From NCBI GenBank assembly GCA_905236675.1, contig CAJOND010000005.1:28517-92516 (forward strand): a DNA stretch of 64,000 nucleotides. Reading direction: 5' to 3'. Positions 61,412 through 64,000 of the stretch are shown in pieces; position 1 is the stretch's first letter, and each line of letters begins with the position of its first letter. This DNA is from Candidatus Rifleibacteriota bacterium. Lineage in GTDB: Bacteria; Muiribacteriota; Ozemobacteria; Ozemobacterales; Ozemobacteraceae. A program made the translations under genes and the position numbers. The notes under the pieces are model-generated. The model did not search any database and was not told where the DNA came from. It saw nothing but the letters and a program-made list of their open reading frames with translations.

Positions 61412-63856
61412 ATGGAAAACAAAACATTAGATAATCTTGAATTCCCTAAAATACTAGGCAAAATAGCTGTTTATGCATCTTCACGAGCGGCTAAAGAAAA
61501 AATACTTGATTTAAAACCCTCTATTGATGAAAATGAAATATCTGGATGGCTTTCAGAAATAGAAGATTATAACAATTATTCAGAATCAGGTGTAAAGCTA
61601 AATACAGGTTCAGTAAACGATATTAGAGAACTTGTTGAAATAATTAATTCAGGCTCTACTATTCTTGGTTGCGATGACTTTTTAAAAGTAAAGACTAATA
61701 TACAAATCACAGGAAGTCTTAAAAAGAATTTTGAAAGCCAGACTTCAGGTTGGGCAATAAAACCAACCGATCGAATTGCTGAAAGAATCAAGGCTATGCC
61801 TCCTCTGATAACTCTTTACCAGCGAATAGATGACTGTATTGACGACCATGGTCAGATAAAGAATACCGCTTCTCCCGCTCTTGCTTCAATAAGACGTGAG
61901 TTCTCAAAAAATACAGCAGAAATAGAAAAACAACTTAATATTTTCTTAAGCTCTCATTCCGACGATATTCAAGATCATTATTTTACTTTGAGAAATGAAC
62001 GATATGTAGTTCCAATTTCGGCTGCTTCTCAAAGCAGAATTCAAGGAATTGTTCATGACCAGTCGGCTACTGGTCAAACTCTTTTTATAGAACCTCTGCA
62101 ATTCTTGCCAATGAATAACCGATTGGCTCAGCTACGCCTTTCAGAAAGGGAAGAAATACGCAATATTCTTGCTTCACTTACTGCTATTTTGTGCCAATCT
62201 AAGGCTGCAATGATTGAACAGTTTGAAACTCTTATCTGGTTAGATACAGTTAAAGCAAGAACAGAGTTTGCAGTGCATTACAATGCTCATCGTCCAGAAA
62301 TTTCAAAAGAACATGAATTGGTTTTGAATAAGGCTCGGCACCCTCTGTTACATCCTAATTGTGTTCCATTAGATATAAAAATGAATAATGACCAGAGATG
62401 TATTATTATAACTGGTCCAAATGGCGGCGGTAAAACTGTTTCATTAAAAACAACTGGAATAAACGCTCTGTTAATGCAGACGGGAAACTTCATCCTTGCT
62501 GATGTAGATGCCAAACTACCTATTTTTACACAGATATTGTCAGATATAGGAGAAAGCCAAAGTATTGAAGACCATCTCTCTACTTTTACTGCTCATTTAA
62601 AACGTTTAAAAGAAATTTCAGATTTAGCTGATTCAAACTCTCTGGTTCTTATAGATGAAATCTGTGTTGGAACCGACCCAATCGAAGGCGGTGCATTAGC
62701 TTCTGGTTTCTTGAAAGAAATTGCTGGTAGGGGAGCTTTCAGTATAGTCACTTCCCACTATGATTCATTAAAAAAGGTAGCTTTTACTACTCAAGGCTTC
62801 ATTAACGCAGCAATGGAATTCGACTACGATACCTTTAAACCAACTTTCAGATTCTGTTTAGGTATTCCTGGCAAAAGCAACGCTTTGGCAATGGCTCGCT
62901 CTTTTGGTTTACCGGAAAGTATTTTGAAAGACTTAGTAGAAGCCAATTCTGGAACTCATGAAAACGAAAAGGGCTTAATAGAAGCTATAGAAAGAGAAAG
63001 AAACCGTGCTGAAGCTCTAAGACGTAGTTACGTTCAAAAACTAACTGCTCTGAGAACTAAAGAAGCAGAAGTTGAAGAAACTTTGACTCAACTTAGAGAA
63101 TTTAGAAAAACTAAACGTGATAAGCTTACTGAAGAATATACTTCTGAACTCCGTAATAAAATGCGTGAATTTGAAGCTTTGATTTCTTCTTTAAAAACCA
63201 CAATTAATAATAATTCTTCAAATCCTAATGCTGCTGAAGAACTGATGAATGCCTTAAATAATGCAAGAAAGGCTCATACTTCTGTAAAAGAAACAAGAGC
63301 TAAACTTGAAGAACAGCATAATAAGGAAGAAATAAGCAATAGAAAAGCTTTAAAAGAAATCGACAAATCAGAATTGAAAAAAGGTGTTGATGTTATCTGG
63401 AAACAGAATATGCGTAAGGGCGTTTTTGTTAAGTTGTCTGGCAAAGATGGGGCTGAAGTCGATTTTGATGGCATGTTAATGAAGGTTAAAATTGCCGATC
63501 TTGCCATTGCTCCTAAAAGTAACAATAAAAAAGCAGAAAAACAACCCACTGGTGCAGTTTATGTTGTGAATCCTTTGGTAAAAACAGAATTAGATTTACG
63601 TGGAATGAGGGTTGAAGAAGCCCTTGATGAATTGGATTCTTATTTAAAGATGGTTAGCGATACAGACGCTGCCCAAGTTTTTATAATTCATGGAAAAGGA
63701 ACAGGAGCTTTGCAGAAGGCTGTTGAAAATTACCTTAAAAACAGTCGCTGGAAAAAGAAATTCAGACCTGGACGATATGGCGAAGGCGACTTAGGCGTTA
63801 CAGTCGTTACCTTCAAACAGGCCGAAGCCAAAGAACCCGAAGGCTACAAAAGATGA
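61412..63856 (+). CDS. mutS2: Endonuclease MutS2 / ribosome-rescue ATPase
   Basis: The 814-residue protein has the MutS-like core and clamp (about 1-290), an ABC-type ATPase with Walker A GPNGGGKT at residues 335-342 and Walker B LVLIDEICVGTDP, a long coiled coil (about 510-650), a KOW-like part (VDVIWKQNMRKGVFVKLSGKDG) and a C-terminal Smr domain (LDLRGMRVEEALDEL; IHGKGTGALQKAV). MutS2 counters recombination, and in some bacteria splits collided ribosomes with the Smr nuclease. No ribosome site precedes the ATG. With rqcH nearby, the window holds two possible ribosome-rescue factors. Confidence 0.96.
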   Translation: MENKTLDNLEFPKILGKIAVYASSRAAKEKILDLKPSIDENEISGWLSEIEDYNNYSESGVKLNTGSVNDIRELVEIINSGSTILGCDDFLKVKTNIQITGSLKKNFESQTSGWAIKPTDRIAERIKAMPPLITLYQRIDDCIDDHGQIKNTASPALASIRREFSKNTAEIEKQLNIFLSSHSDDIQDHYFTLRNERYVVPISAASQSRIQGIVHDQSATGQTLFIEPLQFLPMNNRLAQLRLSEREEIRNILASLTAILCQSKAAMIEQFETLIWLDTVKARTEFAVHYNAHRPEISKEHELVLNKARHPLLHPNCVPLDIKMNNDQRCIIITGPNGGGKTVSLKTTGINALLMQTGNFILADVDAKLPIFTQILSDIGESQSIEDHLSTFTAHLKRLKEISDLADSNSLVLIDEICVGTDPIEGGALASGFLKEIAGRGAFSIVTSHYDSLKKVAFTTQGFINAAMEFDYDTFKPTFRFCLGIPGKSNALAMARSFGLPESILKDLVEANSGTHENEKGLIEAIERERNRAEALRRSYVQKLTALRTKEAEVEETLTQLREFRKTKRDKLTEEYTSELRNKMREFEALISSLKTTINNNSSNPNAAEELMNALNNARKAHTSVKETRAKLEEQHNKEEISNRKALKEIDKSELKKGVDVIWKQNMRKGVFVKLSGKDGAEVDFDGMLMKVKIADLAIAPKSNNKKAEKQPTGAVYVVNPLVKTELDLRGMRVEEALDELDSYLKMVSDTDAAQVFIIHGKGTGALQKAVENYLKNSRWKKKFRPGRYGEGDLGVTVVTFKQAEAKEPEGYKR

Positions 63857-63890
63857 GATAGAAGATAGAAGAGGAAGAGGAAAGAGAGTT
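63856..63890. repeat. Heptanucleotide-period array, purine-rich
   Basis: Units GATAGAA twice, GAGGAAG and AGGAAAG begin at the last base of the mutS2 stop codon. Confidence 0.75.
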
Positions 63891-63902
63891 TACCCCCTTT
63901 AT

Positions 63903-64000
63903 CAGAGGCTGTCCAAAAACTCATACAAGTATTTTGGAATAATAAAAAATATAATTTGGGAAAATTTATATTTTATAGAAATGGATAAAAAGTCTAAAAA
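63903..64000 (+). mobile_element. Possible left end of an insertion sequence
   Basis: GAGGCTGTCCAAAAACT at 63905-63921 resembles the termini of several IS families from gut and soil bacteria (IS1182-like ends of the GAGGCTGTC type). An ATG at 63981 opens a frame (MDKKSK) that runs off the edge and could be a transposase start. Both ends and the ORF body are not visible, so this is only a suggestion. Confidence 0.25.

Noticed and set aside
1..64000. tRNA or rRNA genes
   Set aside because: No T-loop GGTTCGAATCC-like motif or rRNA-like stretch was found in any intergenic gap.

Overview
The window is AT-rich chromosomal DNA of a diderm (Gram-negative-type) bacterium. It has a predicted outer-membrane beta-barrel, a lipoprotein, O-antigen ligase/Wzz-type envelope genes and type II/IV pseudopilins. 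It also carries genes with a broader spread (spoVS, rqcH/NFACT, mutS2, split gcvPA/gcvPB) and many TPR proteins. I cannot assign a phylum from the sequence; a deep-branching diderm lineage (Riflebacteria-like, for example) is only a guess. No rRNA, tRNA, CRISPR array, complete transposon or prophage was seen.

Layout. 1-6.0 kb: one-carbon/glycine block on + (glyA end, gcvH, gcvPA, gcvPB, lplA, lpd), closed by a shared terminator. 6.0-11.8 kb: minus-strand group of two exported proteins, glgX, an SH3-domain exported protein and a Nudix hydrolase. 12-15.7 kb: rpsT with its own promoter, rarA, an exported Cys-motif protein and a membrane protein. 15.8-17.0 kb: a class I aminotransferase. 17.2-23.2 kb: minus-strand six-gene run (HIT, exported, small membrane, zinc-ribbon/TPR, exported TPR, nadK). 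23.3-29.2 kb: GT4 glycosyltransferase, FmdB, rnd, murQ, DUF1015.

29.4-39.4 kb is the most interesting part: a minus-strand operon behind a full-consensus promoter (TTGACA, 17 bp, TATAAT). It encodes a DUF6754-like membrane protein, three further membrane proteins, a small conserved-looking protein, a MutL/GlmL-type ASKHA ATPase with no B12 mutase nearby, a barrel-sandwich/KOW-like protein and, 3 nt further, a Wzz protein followed by a second Wzz paralogue. I read it as an uncharacterised envelope complex.

39.7-47.5 kb: a second minus-strand operon from a strong promoter, with two pseudopilins carrying EF-hand-like loops, a Wzy_C/O-antigen-ligase-like protein with TPRs, a peptide-binding lipoprotein, and OppD/OppF ATPases without permeases. 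47.6-54.2 kb: yqeY, rqcH, a Xer recombinase, fabF, spoVS and a TPR protein. 54.3-59.1 kb: a beta-barrel protein and a 1240-residue TPR protein. 59.2-63.9 kb: a Tim44-like/zinc-ribbon/TerB-like membrane protein and an apparently leaderless mutS2. The right edge may enter an insertion sequence.

Two repeat systems occupy the intergenic DNA. Degenerate arrays with a strict 7-nt period occur at about a dozen places, often starting at a stop codon and sometimes as complementary purine/pyrimidine pairs. A palindromic element with the core GGGGAGCTGTCA...TGACTGAGGGG occurs at two clear loci and one degenerate one. All intergenic gaps are shorter than 300 bp.
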